DNA from: Flavobacteriales bacterium
Lineage (GTDB): Bacteria; Bacteroidota; Bacteroidia; Flavobacteriales_F; PHOS-HE28
Assembly: GCA_020635675.1 (NCBI GenBank)
Contig: JACJZJ010000003.1
Location: 248,001-312,000, forward strand
Direction: 5' to 3'
Length of the DNA: 64,000 nucleotides
In this document: positions 24,417 to 33,287 of the stretch, piece after piece
How the letters are laid out: the number at the start of each line of letters is the position of its first letter
Numbering within the stretch: position 1 is the stretch's first letter
Made by a program: the position numbers and the translations under genes
The notes under the pieces: model-generated
Database searches by the model: none
Seen by the model: only the letters and a program-made list of their open reading frames with translations
Told to the model about the DNA's origin: nothing

Positions 24417-25482
24417 GGGCGAGCAGAACGGCACCGACCAGGTATTGGGCCAGATTCCAGCGGATGGCCTCCAAGGTGATCCCGGACAGGTCGGTGATGC
24501 GGATGCGATCGTCGCCGACAAAGGGTGCGCCCACCTTGTAGCTCGCGTACACGATCAGCGGGATCATCGGCGGGATGCTGATGTTCGCGGCCAGGACGAA
24601 CAACACCCTGTTCAGCCGGAACAGAAAGGTGAGCGGGATGCCCACCGCGAGTTGAAAACCCCAGATGGGTACGATGCCCATGAACAGTCCGAACCCGATG
24701 CTCATGGCTTTGCGCCAGGTGCTCTCCTCGGGACGCACCGCTTCCGCCCGCAACCGTTCCCAAACACGGCGTTCCGTGAACAACCGGCGGGGCCAGTGCA
24801 CGAAAAGGGCCAGGGTGAACAGCACGGAGTTCAACACGCTGATCCGGATGAAATCCTTGAACGGACGGAAGTGCGACACGCGGTCCGGCAAGTCGTAGCG
24901 CACGCTCACCGGCACCTGCACGAAGGACATACCCCGCCAGGCCAGCCGCACGATCACCTCGATCTCGTATTCGAAGCGGGCGGTCCATCTCCGCATCCGA
25001 CAGACCGCCTTCAGGGGATACGCGCGGAATCCGGTCTGGGTGTCGCGCAGCCTCCAGCCTGTCTCCACCAAGAACCAAAAGTTGCTGAACCGGTTCCCGA
25101 AAGAGCTCTTCCCAGGCACATCCGTACCGGTCATGTCACGCACACCCATGATCATCGCGCCGGGATGCGCTTCCACGGCAGCGCGCATTTTCGGGATCTC
25201 GCCGGCCGCATGCTGACCGTCGGAGTCGATCGTGATCGCCTGGTCGAAACCGTCCGCCAGGGCGGCCTCGAAACCCCTGCGCAGTGAATACCCCTTGCCG
25301 CGGTTGCGGTCGTTGGTCAGCACATGCAGGTCGGGAAAAGTCGCCAGGACATCAGCGGTATGGTCCGTGGAGCCATCATTGACCACGTATACATCGCGTT
25401 CACCCTGTTCCAGGATCGCGCGGACCACGCTGCCCAACGTGCCGGCATTGTCATAGGTCGGTACAACGATGGCTATCCGCAT
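24352..25482 (-). CDS. Family 2 glycosyltransferase fused to DUF2062
   Basis: 376 residues. Residues 1-220 are a GT2 (GT-A fold) enzyme: IAIVVPTYDNAGTL, VVNDGSTDHT, and the DXD-like TIDSDGQH. Residues ~230-376 are a DUF2062 membrane domain with the signature GLFMGIVPIWGFQ and ANISIPPMIPLIVY and two or three hydrophobic segments. This fusion recurs in flexirubin/aryl-polyene clusters of Bacteroidota, where it may glycosylate the pigment or its lipid carrier at the inner membrane. It is last in the minus-strand pigment operon and convergent with the GIY-YIG gene. Confidence 0.88.
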   Translation of the reverse strand: MRIAIVVPTYDNAGTLGSVVRAILEQGERDVYVVNDGSTDHTADVLATFPDLHVLTNDRNRGKGYSLRRGFEAALADGFDQAITIDSDGQHAAGEIPKMRAAVEAHPGAMIMGVRDMTGTDVPGKSSFGNRFSNFWFLVETGWRLRDTQTGFRAYPLKAVCRMRRWTARFEYEIEVIVRLAWRGMSFVQVPVSVRYDLPDRVSHFRPFKDFIRISVLNSVLFTLALFVHWPRRLFTERRVWERLRAEAVRPEESTWRKAMSIGFGLFMGIVPIWGFQLAVGIPLTFLFRLNRVLFVLAANISIPPMIPLIVYASYKVGAPFVGDDRIRITDLSGITLEAIRWNLAQYLVGAVLLALMAGAAGAIASYFVIGAMRRK

Positions 25483-25516
25483 CTTCCGGCCGATCGGATG
25501 CCTGGTCGCCGTCGCG

Positions 25517-25891
25517 TCATGCGCGGACGAAGCTGGCTTTCATCGAAAGGAACGGGCGGTCGTCCGCGGTCCCTGAGGCATCACACAGGATGTTGCCCTC
25601 CTCCTCGCGGACCCGCAAGTTCCAGATCAGTTCCGTCCATTTTGTCGGGTCCACCGGAGCAAGGAACTTGATGCTGCGGGCCTCCCGCAGGAGCAGGTCG
25701 GTATCCAGGGCCTGGGAGAGCAGTTCCTGGACCAGTTGGACCAGCGTGGCACCCGGCGTGATCGGCATGCCCGGAAAATGGCCGCCGAATACAGGATGCC
25801 GTGGGTCGATGCGTACGTTGGCCTGCCATCCTTCCTCCGAACGTGAGAGCTGTTCGATGTGGAAGATCGATCGGCAGGGGGCGCGTCCCAT
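25517..25891 (-). CDS. FabZ/FabA-like 3-hydroxyacyl-ACP dehydratase (hotdog fold)
   Basis: 124 residues; start at 25891 (MGRAPCRSIFHIEQL), five bases after the LolA-like stop. The dehydratase motif HPVFGGHFPGMPITPGATLVQ is complete, including the active-site histidine of GHFPG and the following helix where FabZ carries its Glu; here that position reads Q (LVQLVQEL), as in some diverged members. It dehydrates 3-hydroxyacyl-ACP during polyene elongation, partnering the second hotdog protein at 31704. Confidence 0.8.
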   Translation of the reverse strand: MGRAPCRSIFHIEQLSRSEEGWQANVRIDPRHPVFGGHFPGMPITPGATLVQLVQELLSQALDTDLLLREARSIKFLAPVDPTKWTELIWNLRVREEEGNILCDASGTADDRPFLSMKASFVRA

Positions 25892-25896
25892 GGTGC

Positions 25897-26523
25897 TCAA
25901 AGATCGGTGAACGTCCGCGGATCGACCGGAACGTCCTTCTCCACCTTGGTGAAGCGCAGCACTGTGCGGTCCCCATCCACCTGGTCGGTCCACATTTCCT
26001 TCAACAGGAACGAATGCGTGTCGAACCGCAGCACCATCGCGGCAATGCGGCGCGCGGTCTGTTTGTCCTGGGGATGGAGCGTCACCACGAGGTCACCTTC
26101 CTTCAATGCATAGCTCGGGGCCATCTGCGCATCGTCGAGCAGGTCACCGCTGAGGATGTGCAGGATGATCCCGTTGATCGCGCCGTACATCCTTTGCTCG
26201 CCGGGGTTCAACTTCTTCTCCTCGCCCTTCTCCCGCACCCGCACGCTTTCTCCGTCCGTCAGGATCACCAGGTCATTGGCGCCATCGATCGACCAGCGGA
26301 AACGGTCCGGTCGCTCGAACACGAACGTGCCTGGATCGGTGACCACGTCGTTCAGCACATCGATGTGCTTCTCCTGGACGAGATCGGCCCGGACCGTGTT
26401 CATCGCGCGTGTGCTCGCGATCAATCGGCGGACAAGAGGGTCGTCCGATCGGAGCGAACGATCCTGCGCGTTCACGCAGACGGACAGGCACAGGGTCAGG
26501 AGCAGGCTGGCGTGGCGAAGCAT
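25897..26523 (-). CDS. LolA-like outer-membrane lipoprotein carrier
   Basis: 208 residues with a signal peptide (LLLTLCLSVCVNAQD). The LolA-type half-barrel is indicated by RADLVQEKHIDVLNDVVTDPGTFVFERPDRFRW and the later LHPQDKQTARRIAAMVLRFD. In aryl-polyene clusters a LolA-like periplasmic protein accompanies an MMPL exporter (here at 36900) and is thought to carry the pigment lipid across the periplasm. It is tightly packed between the deacetylase and dehydratase genes. Confidence 0.85.
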   Translation of the reverse strand: MLRHASLLLTLCLSVCVNAQDRSLRSDDPLVRRLIASTRAMNTVRADLVQEKHIDVLNDVVTDPGTFVFERPDRFRWSIDGANDLVILTDGESVRVREKGEEKKLNPGEQRMYGAINGIILHILSGDLLDDAQMAPSYALKEGDLVVTLHPQDKQTARRIAAMVLRFDTHSFLLKEMWTDQVDGDRTVLRFTKVEKDVPVDPRTFTDL

Positions 26524-26526
26524 TGT

Positions 26527-27288
26527 TCAGTTGGTCCGTCCCAGGCTTTCGTCCACGCGCACCAGGGGCACATGGAGGGAGCGGCATTTCTCAATGATCG
26601 CCTTGGTGGTCTCCACGGCCGTGGGCATGCGGTCGTGCAGCACGGCGATCGTGCCCTTGGGTCGCGTATCGAACAACCACTTCATCTGTCCCGCCACGGT
26701 CCGATAGGTCGTGTCGTAGGACCGCACGTCCCAGCCCACGGTGGTCATGCCGGTGCTGCGGATGGCGGCCGCCACGGTGGGGGAGGTGACGCCGAACGGT
26801 GGTCTGAACCAGGTGGTGCGCATGCCGCTGGCCTTTTCGATGGTATCCACGCAGCGCAAGATCTGTTCCACGGCGCGATGCTCGCTCAGGAAGCCCCAAT
26901 TCCAGGGATGGTCCTGGGTGTGACCACCCACAAGATGCCCTTCGTGCACCATGCGCCGCACGAGTTCCGGATGGGCCTCCACGCGGCTTCCGATGCAGAA
27001 GAACGCTGCCTTCACCCCTTCACGCTGCAACAGATCGAGCAGCGGACCGGTATGCGCGGGGTCGGGGCCATCGTCATAGGTGAGCGCCAGGGTACCGGCG
27101 CGTCCACGACCCCGGATCGGAACGAAGAATCCGAGCCCCGGGGAAAGCGATGCGTAGGCGAGCAAGGTGCCATGTGCCAGCAGCAGGGCGATCGCAGGCC
27201 ACCAGGCGATCACCCCGAACAATGCCCCGCTGATCAGCAGGACATGCATCGCGAGCAAGGGGAACAAGGTGCGGCGATGGGTCAGCAT
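26527..27288 (-). CDS. Polysaccharide deacetylase (NodB domain), membrane-anchored
   Basis: 253 residues with two N-terminal hydrophobic segments (LFPLLAMHVLLISGALFGVI; WPAIALLLAHGTLLAYA), then a NodB/CE4 domain. Motif 1 is TLALTYDDGPD, with the metal-binding Asp; motif 2 is HLVGGHTQDHP, with the two His; motif 3 is TWFRPPFG. The C-terminal region includes IAVLHDR. Such deacetylases recur in flexirubin clusters; the acetylated substrate there is not known to me. Overlaps the preceding ketosynthase-like gene by seven bases. Confidence 0.88.
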   Translation of the reverse strand: MLTHRRTLFPLLAMHVLLISGALFGVIAWWPAIALLLAHGTLLAYASLSPGLGFFVPIRGRGRAGTLALTYDDGPDPAHTGPLLDLLQREGVKAAFFCIGSRVEAHPELVRRMVHEGHLVGGHTQDHPWNWGFLSEHRAVEQILRCVDTIEKASGMRTTWFRPPFGVTSPTVAAAIRSTGMTTVGWDVRSYDTTYRTVAGQMKWLFDTRPKGTIAVLHDRMPTAVETTKAIIEKCRSLHVPLVRVDESLGRTN

Positions 27289-28118
27289 CGTTCCACGGTG
27301 ATCAGACCGCAGCGTTCGCCGGCCCGATCGATGATATGGGTGCGCGAATGTTCCTGTGCCGGCAGCTCATCGTGTGCGATCACCAGGGCCAGGGCCGGTG
27401 CGCTCTGGTGCAGCCCCGTGCGGAGCGCGTAGGGTTCTCCGGACGGGTCGATAGGGGGTCGCCCATCCAGCACGGGGCCGGTGAGGATCTTCCCGGTCAT
27501 GTTCATCCGGGCTGTGAGCTGCTCGGCGGCACCGACCCATGCTTCGCGAATGCATGTGCGTGCTTCATTCGACCGGCCGCTCACGACCAGGAACGCAGCG
27601 CCTTCGCTCAGGACGGCCCCTTCCGGCAGGGCGACATCCGGTAGCGCTCCTGCGAGCGCATCCAGCAGGGGAAGATGCTCATCCGCCGCTCCGACCAGGA
27701 CCATGTGATCGGGATCGCGTTCAACGTGCAGCGTCGCATTCAGCAGTGCTGCATGGAAGGATAGGAGGCCTTGCGAAAAGGTGAGGTTCGGTCCGACCGC
27801 CTTGATGGCCAGGGCGATCAGTCCGGGGACCGTGTTGTGCGTGGAGCGCATGAAGCTGGTGGGCGAGAGCGTGCTGCCGGCGTTCCGGTCGATCTCTTCC
27901 AGGAATTCCCGGGTATCCGCCAGGCAGCCGAGCCCGGTCCCGAAATAAATGGCATCGGGCCGTTCGATCCCGGCAGCCTTCAAGGCGGCCAGTGCGCAGC
28001 CTACGGAACGGCGCAGCGCGGGACCCATGCGGCGCGCCATCGATCTGGGCACCAGATCGATGCCGGGCGCGGGATCCGCAGAGGCACCGAAAGAGGCGAT
28101 GGCCGCGTGGATGTACAT
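27282..28118 (-). CDS. Ketosynthase-like protein without the active-site cysteine
   Basis: 278 residues, about the size of the ApeC / PF13723-type ketosynthase N-terminal domain. The segment SPTSFMRSTHNTVPGLIAL is family-typical. Where a true KAS has TACSSS, this reads TFSQGLLSF, with Gln at residue 116 near the nucleophile position, as in chain-length factors (KSQ-like). It may set polyene length as a heterodimer with a neighbouring ketosynthase. Tightly spaced with the KAS gene upstream. Confidence 0.7.
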   Translation of the reverse strand: MYIHAAIASFGASADPAPGIDLVPRSMARRMGPALRRSVGCALAALKAAGIERPDAIYFGTGLGCLADTREFLEEIDRNAGSTLSPTSFMRSTHNTVPGLIALAIKAVGPNLTFSQGLLSFHAALLNATLHVERDPDHMVLVGAADEHLPLLDALAGALPDVALPEGAVLSEGAAFLVVSGRSNEARTCIREAWVGAAEQLTARMNMTGKILTGPVLDGRPPIDPSGEPYALRTGLHQSAPALALVIAHDELPAQEHSRTHIIDRAGERCGLITVERC

Positions 28119-28121
28119 GGC

Positions 28122-29306
28122 TCAGACCTTGGAGATCACCAACGCGCTGTCGTTCCCACCGAACCCGAACGAGGTGGAAAGCACCGTGCCGATCGGACGT
28201 TCGATCACTGCCGACGTCGGAGCGCTGTGAAGACCGGCGATGGGAGAAGTGGTCCGCAGGTTGATGGGGATGAAGCCATGGCGGATGCTGAGCACGGAGA
28301 ACACGGCCTCCAGTGCGCCCGCCGCCGCCAGCGTGTGGCCCGTGGCCGATTTGGTGGAGACGAACGGCGGCATCGCGTCAAAAAGCCGCTCCATGGCGGT
28401 CTGTTCCGTGACGTCGTTGTTCTCGGTGCCCGTGCCGTGCGCATTGATCAGGTCGATGGCCATCGGGGCGAGCCCGGCCTCCGCAAGTGCCTGCCGCATC
28501 GCCTGGAAAGGTCCCTCGCCGTCAGGGCTTGTCGCCGTCTGGTGATGCGCATCGTTGGTGTTGGCGGCGCCGCGCACCAGGGCCAGTGGCTCGCGCCCCT
28601 TGCTCCGCGCATGGTCGATCGTTTCAAGCACGAGATAGGCCGCACCTTCGCCCAGGTTCATGCCGCCACGGTCGTCGGAGAAAGGACGACAGGGCTGCGT
28701 GTCCATCGCCGACAGCGATCGGAAGCCTTCGATCGTGAATCGGCAGAGCGCGTCGGCACCGCCCGCGAGCACCAGATCGGCCCGCCCCGTGCGCAGAAGC
28801 CACGCACCGAGCATGATCGCATTGGCGGAGGAGGAGCATGCGGTGCTCAGTGTGGTGATGAACCCATTCGCTCCGATGCGGTCCGCCAGCAGGGTCGCAT
28901 GATCTCCCACCGGATGTCCGAACGCAACGCCGGCCTGGGCGAGGTCGCCGTTCAACCAATGGATCGCAACGCGCTCGCTTCGGTCCATGCCGCCCACCGT
29001 GCTCGCACTGATCACGGCCATGTTCCGGCGCTCCTCCTCAGGGATGTGCTCCAATGCCTCCTGGGCAGCAAGGATCGCGAGAAGCGCCGTGCGGGAGCGA
29101 TCAGCGCGGTCGCCGATGCGGGCAGCGAGGTCGGCCGATGACAACTTCACCTCACCAAAGAACAGCTCCGGGAAGGGAAGGTCCAGCACCTCCAGATGCC
29201 CGATCCCGGACCGGCCCTTGCGCAGGCCGTCCAGTTGGGCGTCCGTCCCGGCCCCCAGCGCGGAGATCGCACCGATCCCCGTAATGGCGACCGCGGACGG
29301 GTTCAA
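28122..29306 (-). CDS. 3-oxoacyl-ACP synthase (KAS I/II type)
   Basis: 394 residues with an intact Cys-His-His triad: Cys157 in STACSSSANA, His in NAHGTGTENND, His in KSATGHTLAAAG. Thiolase-fold condensing enzyme for decarboxylative elongation with malonyl-ACP in polyene synthesis. N-terminus VAITGIGAISALGAG and C-terminus SFGFGGNDSALVI are normal. Overlaps the ACP gene start by four bases. One of three apparently active condensing enzymes in the cluster. Confidence 0.92.
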   Translation of the reverse strand: MNPSAVAITGIGAISALGAGTDAQLDGLRKGRSGIGHLEVLDLPFPELFFGEVKLSSADLAARIGDRADRSRTALLAILAAQEALEHIPEEERRNMAVISASTVGGMDRSERVAIHWLNGDLAQAGVAFGHPVGDHATLLADRIGANGFITTLSTACSSSANAIMLGAWLLRTGRADLVLAGGADALCRFTIEGFRSLSAMDTQPCRPFSDDRGGMNLGEGAAYLVLETIDHARSKGREPLALVRGAANTNDAHHQTATSPDGEGPFQAMRQALAEAGLAPMAIDLINAHGTGTENNDVTEQTAMERLFDAMPPFVSTKSATGHTLAAAGALEAVFSVLSIRHGFIPINLRTTSPIAGLHSAPTSAVIERPIGTVLSTSFGFGGNDSALVISKV

Positions 29307-29566
29307 GCGGCTTGGTGCGACTGGATGAACTCGGCCATGGTGTTGACCGAGCGGAAGACGGTCTGACCCTGTTTCGGGTCGGTGATCTTGATGCCGTAAT
29401 GGCGTTCGAGCAGCACGATCAGCTCCAGGGCATCGATGGAATCGAGGCCGAGACCGTCACCGAACAGCGCCTGGTCGTCGCTGATATCCTCCACCTTCAC
29501 CTCCTCGAGGTTCAACTGTTCGATGATCTGTGCCTTGAGCTGTTGCTTGAGTTCCTGTGCGTCCAT
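29303..29566 (-). CDS. Acyl carrier protein
   Basis: 87 residues with the phosphopantetheine site DGLGLDSIDALEL, Ser43. An acidic helical protein, so a free-standing ACP for the pigment pathway rather than the general acpP, which has DSLD. The second ACP lies at 33023. The stop is adjacent to neighbouring genes by overlap, consistent with one transcript. Confidence 0.9.
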   Translation of the reverse strand: MDAQELKQQLKAQIIEQLNLEEVKVEDISDDQALFGDGLGLDSIDALELIVLLERHYGIKITDPKQGQTVFRSVNTMAEFIQSHQAA

Positions 29567-30181
29567 TCAAGTGGGGATGTCGAAAAGCGTGCGAAGCATG
29601 CGTTGGTCCAGGGGTCTTCCGCTGCCGGGGCCGATCAGGACCGCCTTCGCTTCGTACCGGTCCGCGAAGATATCGGACCAGTAGCAGATGGCCCAGGCCG
29701 TGCCGTCCCGCTCGTGGAAGCAACGCATCGTGTTCCAGAAAAGTTCGGCGTCCGGACGGTCGGCCAGCAGGCATACCGAAGGGCCGAAGACCTTGTGTCG
29801 GATGGTGATCTCGCCAAGACCGATGTTCGGCAGGGTGTACACGAAGACCGCAGGACTGGCCAGGCCTGTAGCGGTGCGCACGCGCCAGTGTTCCTGGTCG
29901 GTCGTGCTGCACCCGCTGCGACCCATGCCGGCGATCGCCATGTCGTTGGTGATATCCGCTCCATGTTCACGCGCCATACGGACCAGCGGCTCGGTGAGCA
30001 GGAGGCCCAGCTTCGACACCGCATCCATCTTGTGGAACTTCGGATAATCGAGCGTCAAGGTCTGATACAGACCACGGAGCATTTCCTCCAGCGGACCTTC
30101 GGCAATTGCGACCTCCTGCTCGTCCTGAAGCAGCCGACCGTCAACGAGGGCACTGGTGCCGATGAGATGCGGTCCGCTCAT
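29567..30181 (-). CDS. Ketosynthase N-terminal-like protein of pigment clusters
   Basis: 204 residues, a short ketosynthase-like protein found in flexirubin clusters. Visible conserved stretches are FHKMDAVSKLGLL, SGCSTTDQEHW, SPAVFVYTLPNIGLGEI and IRHKVFG, the last close to the PF13723 domain. It lacks the His-containing C-terminal half of a full KAS, so it is unlikely to condense alone and may be a structural or length-determining subunit. Overlaps the KAS at 30178 by four bases. Confidence 0.65.
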   Translation of the reverse strand: MSGPHLIGTSALVDGRLLQDEQEVAIAEGPLEEMLRGLYQTLTLDYPKFHKMDAVSKLGLLLTEPLVRMAREHGADITNDMAIAGMGRSGCSTTDQEHWRVRTATGLASPAVFVYTLPNIGLGEITIRHKVFGPSVCLLADRPDAELFWNTMRCFHERDGTAWAICYWSDIFADRYEAKAVLIGPGSGRPLDQRMLRTLFDIPT

Positions 30182-31284
30182 GTGCGCAGGATGATCGCGG
30201 CGTTGCAGCCACCGAATCCGGAGGAGGTCTTGAGCAGCGTCCGTCCCTGGGTGGGTTCCGATCGGTGCATTACGCGGAGGTCCGGATAGGCGGATGTGTC
30301 CGTCGCACCAAGGCTGGCCAACAGGACGCCCTCACGCAGACCCTGCAGCGCGATCGCGGTTTCCACCGTCCCGGCAGCGCCGAGCGTATGTCCGAAATAG
30401 CCCTTGTAGGAATTCAGTCCGACCTGTGCCACACCGCAGCGGCCGAAGGCGATCGCTTCCATGTTGTCGTTGTACACGCTGCCCGTGCCATGGGCGTTCA
30501 CGTGATCGACATCGCCGGGTCCGATGGCCGCGCTCCGGAACGCCGCCTGGACCGCCCGGTACAGACCTTCTCCGGTACGCGATGGGCCTGAAATGTGGTT
30601 GGCGTCATTGCCCATGCCTCCCCCGAGGTAGGTCGCCAGTGGCCCGTGGGTGAAGATGTTCGGATCGCGTGTGACGATGAGCGCGGCAGCGGCCTCACCA
30701 AGGCTGATCCCGTCGCGGTCGTTGTCGAACGGGCGGCAGGGTCGTGCACTGAGCGCATGCAACGCCGTGAACCCGGAGAGCACGAAATCGGAGAGCACAT
30801 CGATGCCCACGACCAACACGTGATCACACACGTCCAGCGCGACCAGGTCCGCGGCGTGCTTGATCGCCAACGTGCCCGAGATGCAGGCGTTGGAAATGAT
30901 GATCGGATCATGGTCCAGTCCTGCTTTTCGGGCCACCCGTTCACCGAACGCGGGCAGCCACGCCGCCTCCGGATCTCCGTGCTCCAGTTCATGGATGTCG
31001 CCCTTGGTCGTGGCCAGCACCCAGCGCCAACGGCCGGAACCTCGTGCGCCCCTGTCCACTTGGTCCCATATCCGGGTGATGGCACGGGCGGCAAGGTCCA
31101 CCGTTCTCGAGGGGCCGTCCCAGGGACCCTGTGGGATGGCGGCGGCGGGCAGCGATCCGCCCAGGTCCGGAGCCACGGGTGTCGGTGCGATCGCGCAACG
31201 ACCTTCGCGCATGGCTTCCAGCGTGGTCGCCAGGTCATGGCCCAATGGTGTGATGACGTGCGGTGCGCCGATGGAGATGGTCAT
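30178..31284 (-). CDS. 3-oxoacyl-ACP synthase
   Basis: 368 residues, a diverged but complete condensing enzyme: Cys134 in SNACISGTLA, His in NAHGTGSVYND, His in YKGYFGHTLGAAG, and the closing SSGFGGCNAAIIL. The N-terminus is short (MTISIGAPHVITPLGHDLAT). Likely specific to the aryl-polyene line. Lies between the thioesterase and the ketosynthase-like gene. Confidence 0.88.
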   Translation of the reverse strand: MTISIGAPHVITPLGHDLATTLEAMREGRCAIAPTPVAPDLGGSLPAAAIPQGPWDGPSRTVDLAARAITRIWDQVDRGARGSGRWRWVLATTKGDIHELEHGDPEAAWLPAFGERVARKAGLDHDPIIISNACISGTLAIKHAADLVALDVCDHVLVVGIDVLSDFVLSGFTALHALSARPCRPFDNDRDGISLGEAAAALIVTRDPNIFTHGPLATYLGGGMGNDANHISGPSRTGEGLYRAVQAAFRSAAIGPGDVDHVNAHGTGSVYNDNMEAIAFGRCGVAQVGLNSYKGYFGHTLGAAGTVETAIALQGLREGVLLASLGATDTSAYPDLRVMHRSEPTQGRTLLKTSSGFGGCNAAIILRT

Positions 31285-31291
31285 CGGCCGA

Positions 31292-31720
31292 TCAGTTCAA
31301 CCCGTGACGGGACTTCCATTCCGTGAACGGTGGTGGTGGAAGCAGCACGAGCTTCTTGTCGTGGTCCAGGAACACCTGGATCGTTTCGGCCTCCGCCACG
31401 ACCGCGCCCGTGTTCTTGGATCGGAGGGTGTATCGCAGCACGATCTTGGCCGCGGGGTTCGGAACGAAACGGGTCTCCACGATCACCGTGTCGCCATATT
31501 CCAGCATGGCCTTGTGATCGATGCGGGTGTGCACGATCGGCGTGTACCAGCCCAGGCGGAACAGGTCCATGCCGTCCAGTCCGTGTGCATGGCCGAAGGC
31601 CTCCCTGCCGTGTTCGAGGAACTTGACGTAGTTGCCGTGCCACACGATGCCCATCGGGTCCAGGTCGCCGAAGGTGAGCGGCACTTCGCAGCTGCAGGTG
31701 ATCTCAGGCCCCTCCACCAT
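31292..31720 (-). CDS. Acyl-CoA/ACP thioesterase (4HBT hotdog family)
   Basis: 142 residues with the 4-hydroxybenzoyl-CoA thioesterase signature FGDLDPMGIVWHGNYVKFLEHGRE and the later TRIDHKAMLEYGDTV. The family hydrolyses acyl thioesters; in pigment clusters it is expected to release or edit the aryl-polyenoyl chain. Its ATG overlaps the end of the dehydratase gene by 17 bases. The shorter frame 31281-31643 in another phase is a shadow. Confidence 0.85.
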   Translation of the reverse strand: MVEGPEITCSCEVPLTFGDLDPMGIVWHGNYVKFLEHGREAFGHAHGLDGMDLFRLGWYTPIVHTRIDHKAMLEYGDTVIVETRFVPNPAAKIVLRYTLRSKNTGAVVAEAETIQVFLDHDKKLVLLPPPPFTEWKSRHGLN

Positions 31721-32153
31721 CGTCCATCAGGAACACTTTCATTTCCATCGTCGCGATCTCTTCGCCGTTGCTGCGGACAAGGCCCTGCACCACCTCCACC
31801 GGTCCGATGCGGTGCTGCGTGCGCACTTCGGTGCGTAAACGCTCGCCGATGCGCGGTGTTCGCGCGATCCGCAGGCGTGACACGGATCCGATGAACCCGA
31901 TCGGTGGTGCGCCATCCGCTTCTGCCGCCTTGGACAGGCCGATACCCAGTGCGGCGCTCTGGGCCACGTGCTCGATCAGCCCACCTTCCCGCATGTGGTC
32001 GTCCTCGACGAAGAGGTCGTCCGGCCGCACCGTGATCCCCGTGATGATATGGTCCGGGCCGCGCTCAAGCATCTCGTCCACCAGGATGATCGGCGGACGT
32101 TGCGGCAGGTAGCGCAGGACCTCCTCACCGGACAGTCGCGACGGGCTGTTCAT
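31704..32153 (-). CDS. Hotdog-fold 3-hydroxyacyl-ACP dehydratase-like protein
   Basis: 149 residues; start at 32153 (MNSPSRLSGEEVLRYLPQ), not the upstream ATG at 32279, which lies in the acyltransferase. The pattern LPQRPPIILVDEMLER and EGGLIEHVAQSAAL is that of the ApeP/flexirubin hydroxyacyl-ACP dehydratase group. The FabZ HFP motif is replaced (DDHMREGGLIEH). It likely acts with the FabZ-like protein at 25517 to make each double bond. Overlaps the acyltransferase gene by 29 bases. Confidence 0.78.
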   Translation of the reverse strand: MNSPSRLSGEEVLRYLPQRPPIILVDEMLERGPDHIITGITVRPDDLFVEDDHMREGGLIEHVAQSAALGIGLSKAAEADGAPPIGFIGSVSRLRIARTPRIGERLRTEVRTQHRIGPVEVVQGLVRSNGEEIATMEMKVFLMDDGGGA

Positions 32154-33048
32154 CGATCCAAAATTCAAAAAAATTGGACCACTGCTCGGGATGTTCGTGC
32201 GCCACCTCCTCCAGGCGGGCGACAAAGCGGTCCAGATGCACCTTCGGATCCCGATCGGGTGGATCGGGCGGGAAGGCATGGAAGCGATAGGAGCGGTCGT
32301 TGCCGCGCAGGACGAAGGCCACGCACACGGGCACCTGCAGGGTGGCGGCGATGGCGAAGGGACCCAGCGGGAATCGGGCCGGTGCGCCCAGAAAGTCGTG
32401 CTTCGCCGTCCGGCTGCCCGCCATCGCGCGATCGCCGTGGATGCAGATCAACCGCCCCTCGCTGATGGCCGCCTTGATGCGGATCATATGCGACAGGTCG
32501 TTGCCCAACGGGATCACCTCGAAGCGTTTCTCCTCGGTGGCCTCCTCCACGGCCTTGCGGATGCGTGCGTCCTCGGCTTCGAGCATCACCACGCTCACCT
32601 TGCCCTTGTAGCGCTTCATCAGGTGCGCGGCCATGTCCCAGTTGCCGATGTGTGCACTGATCAATAGGGCGCCTCTGCCGGCATCCATCAGCGCCTGGAT
32701 ATGCTCGCCGCCGGTGCGGTGTTGCGCGAAGCGATCGGCAAGTCCACCTGCGATGGCCACCTTGTCGATCAGGCGCTGGCCGAAACTGTGGAACGCGCGA
32801 AAGAGCGTGGCCCATCGCCCGCTCCCGGCCTCAGGTCTCGCCCTGCGAAAGAAGTGCATATAGGCCCGTCCCGCATCCCCGGCCGTGAGCACGAAGTAGC
32901 TCGTGACGGGCACAAGCAACGCATAGGCCGCGCCCAGTCCCACGTGCTTGATCAGGAAGATGAAGATGCGGTGGCCGAGGGGGGTGCCGCGGCTCCGGCC
33001 TTCCCAGCCCGCGCCGGCGGCCTCAGCTCTTGGCGACCCGCTGCTCAA
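32125..33048 (-). CDS. LpxL/HtrB-like lipid acyltransferase
   Basis: About 307 residues. Family features: an N-terminal amphipathic or transmembrane segment (FIFLIKHVGLGAAYALLVPV), the HxxxxD motif SAHIGNWD (His133, Asp138), LICIHGDRAM and the ARFPLGPFAIA segment. Enzymes of this type transfer acyl chains to lipid carriers; in aryl-polyene clusters they likely attach the polyene to a lipid. The start is uncertain: the frame opens with TTG at 33048, inside the ACP gene, and typical homologues begin near the WEGRSRG segment. Confidence 0.82.
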   Translation of the reverse strand: MSSGSPRAEAAGAGWEGRSRGTPLGHRIFIFLIKHVGLGAAYALLVPVTSYFVLTAGDAGRAYMHFFRRARPEAGSGRWATLFRAFHSFGQRLIDKVAIAGGLADRFAQHRTGGEHIQALMDAGRGALLISAHIGNWDMAAHLMKRYKGKVSVVMLEAEDARIRKAVEEATEEKRFEVIPLGNDLSHMIRIKAAISEGRLICIHGDRAMAGSRTAKHDFLGAPARFPLGPFAIAATLQVPVCVAFVLRGNDRSYRFHAFPPDPPDRDPKVHLDRFVARLEEVAHEHPEQWSNFFEFWIDEQPVATVR

Positions 33049-33286
33049 TGTGGTCGAAGAAATCCTCGAAGGTCCGGACCTTGGCGAAATCGTCGGCGGT
33101 GAGCTTCACGCCGAAATGTTCCTCGATGATCACAACGAGGTCCACATAGTCCAGACTGTCCAGGTCGAGGGTCTCCTTCATGGGGGCCTCGGGCCGCACC
33201 AGTTCGGCATCCACTTCGAACTCCTCTGAAAGGAAGGCCTTCGTCTTCGATTCGATGTCCTGGCGAAGTGAGGTCGTGGTGCTCAT
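33023..33286 (-). CDS. Acyl carrier protein (second copy)
   Basis: 87 residues, attachment Ser44 in TLDLDSLDYVDLV. Acidic and closer in its DSLDYVDL core to ApeE/F-type ACPs. It lies between the KAS and acyltransferase, one base from the KAS stop. Two ACPs in one cluster suggest separate roles for starter and extension. Confidence 0.9.
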   Translation of the reverse strand: MSTTTSLRQDIESKTKAFLSEEFEVDAELVRPEAPMKETLDLDSLDYVDLVVIIEEHFGVKLTADDFAKVRTFEDFFDHIEQRVAKS

Positions 33287-33287
33287 G

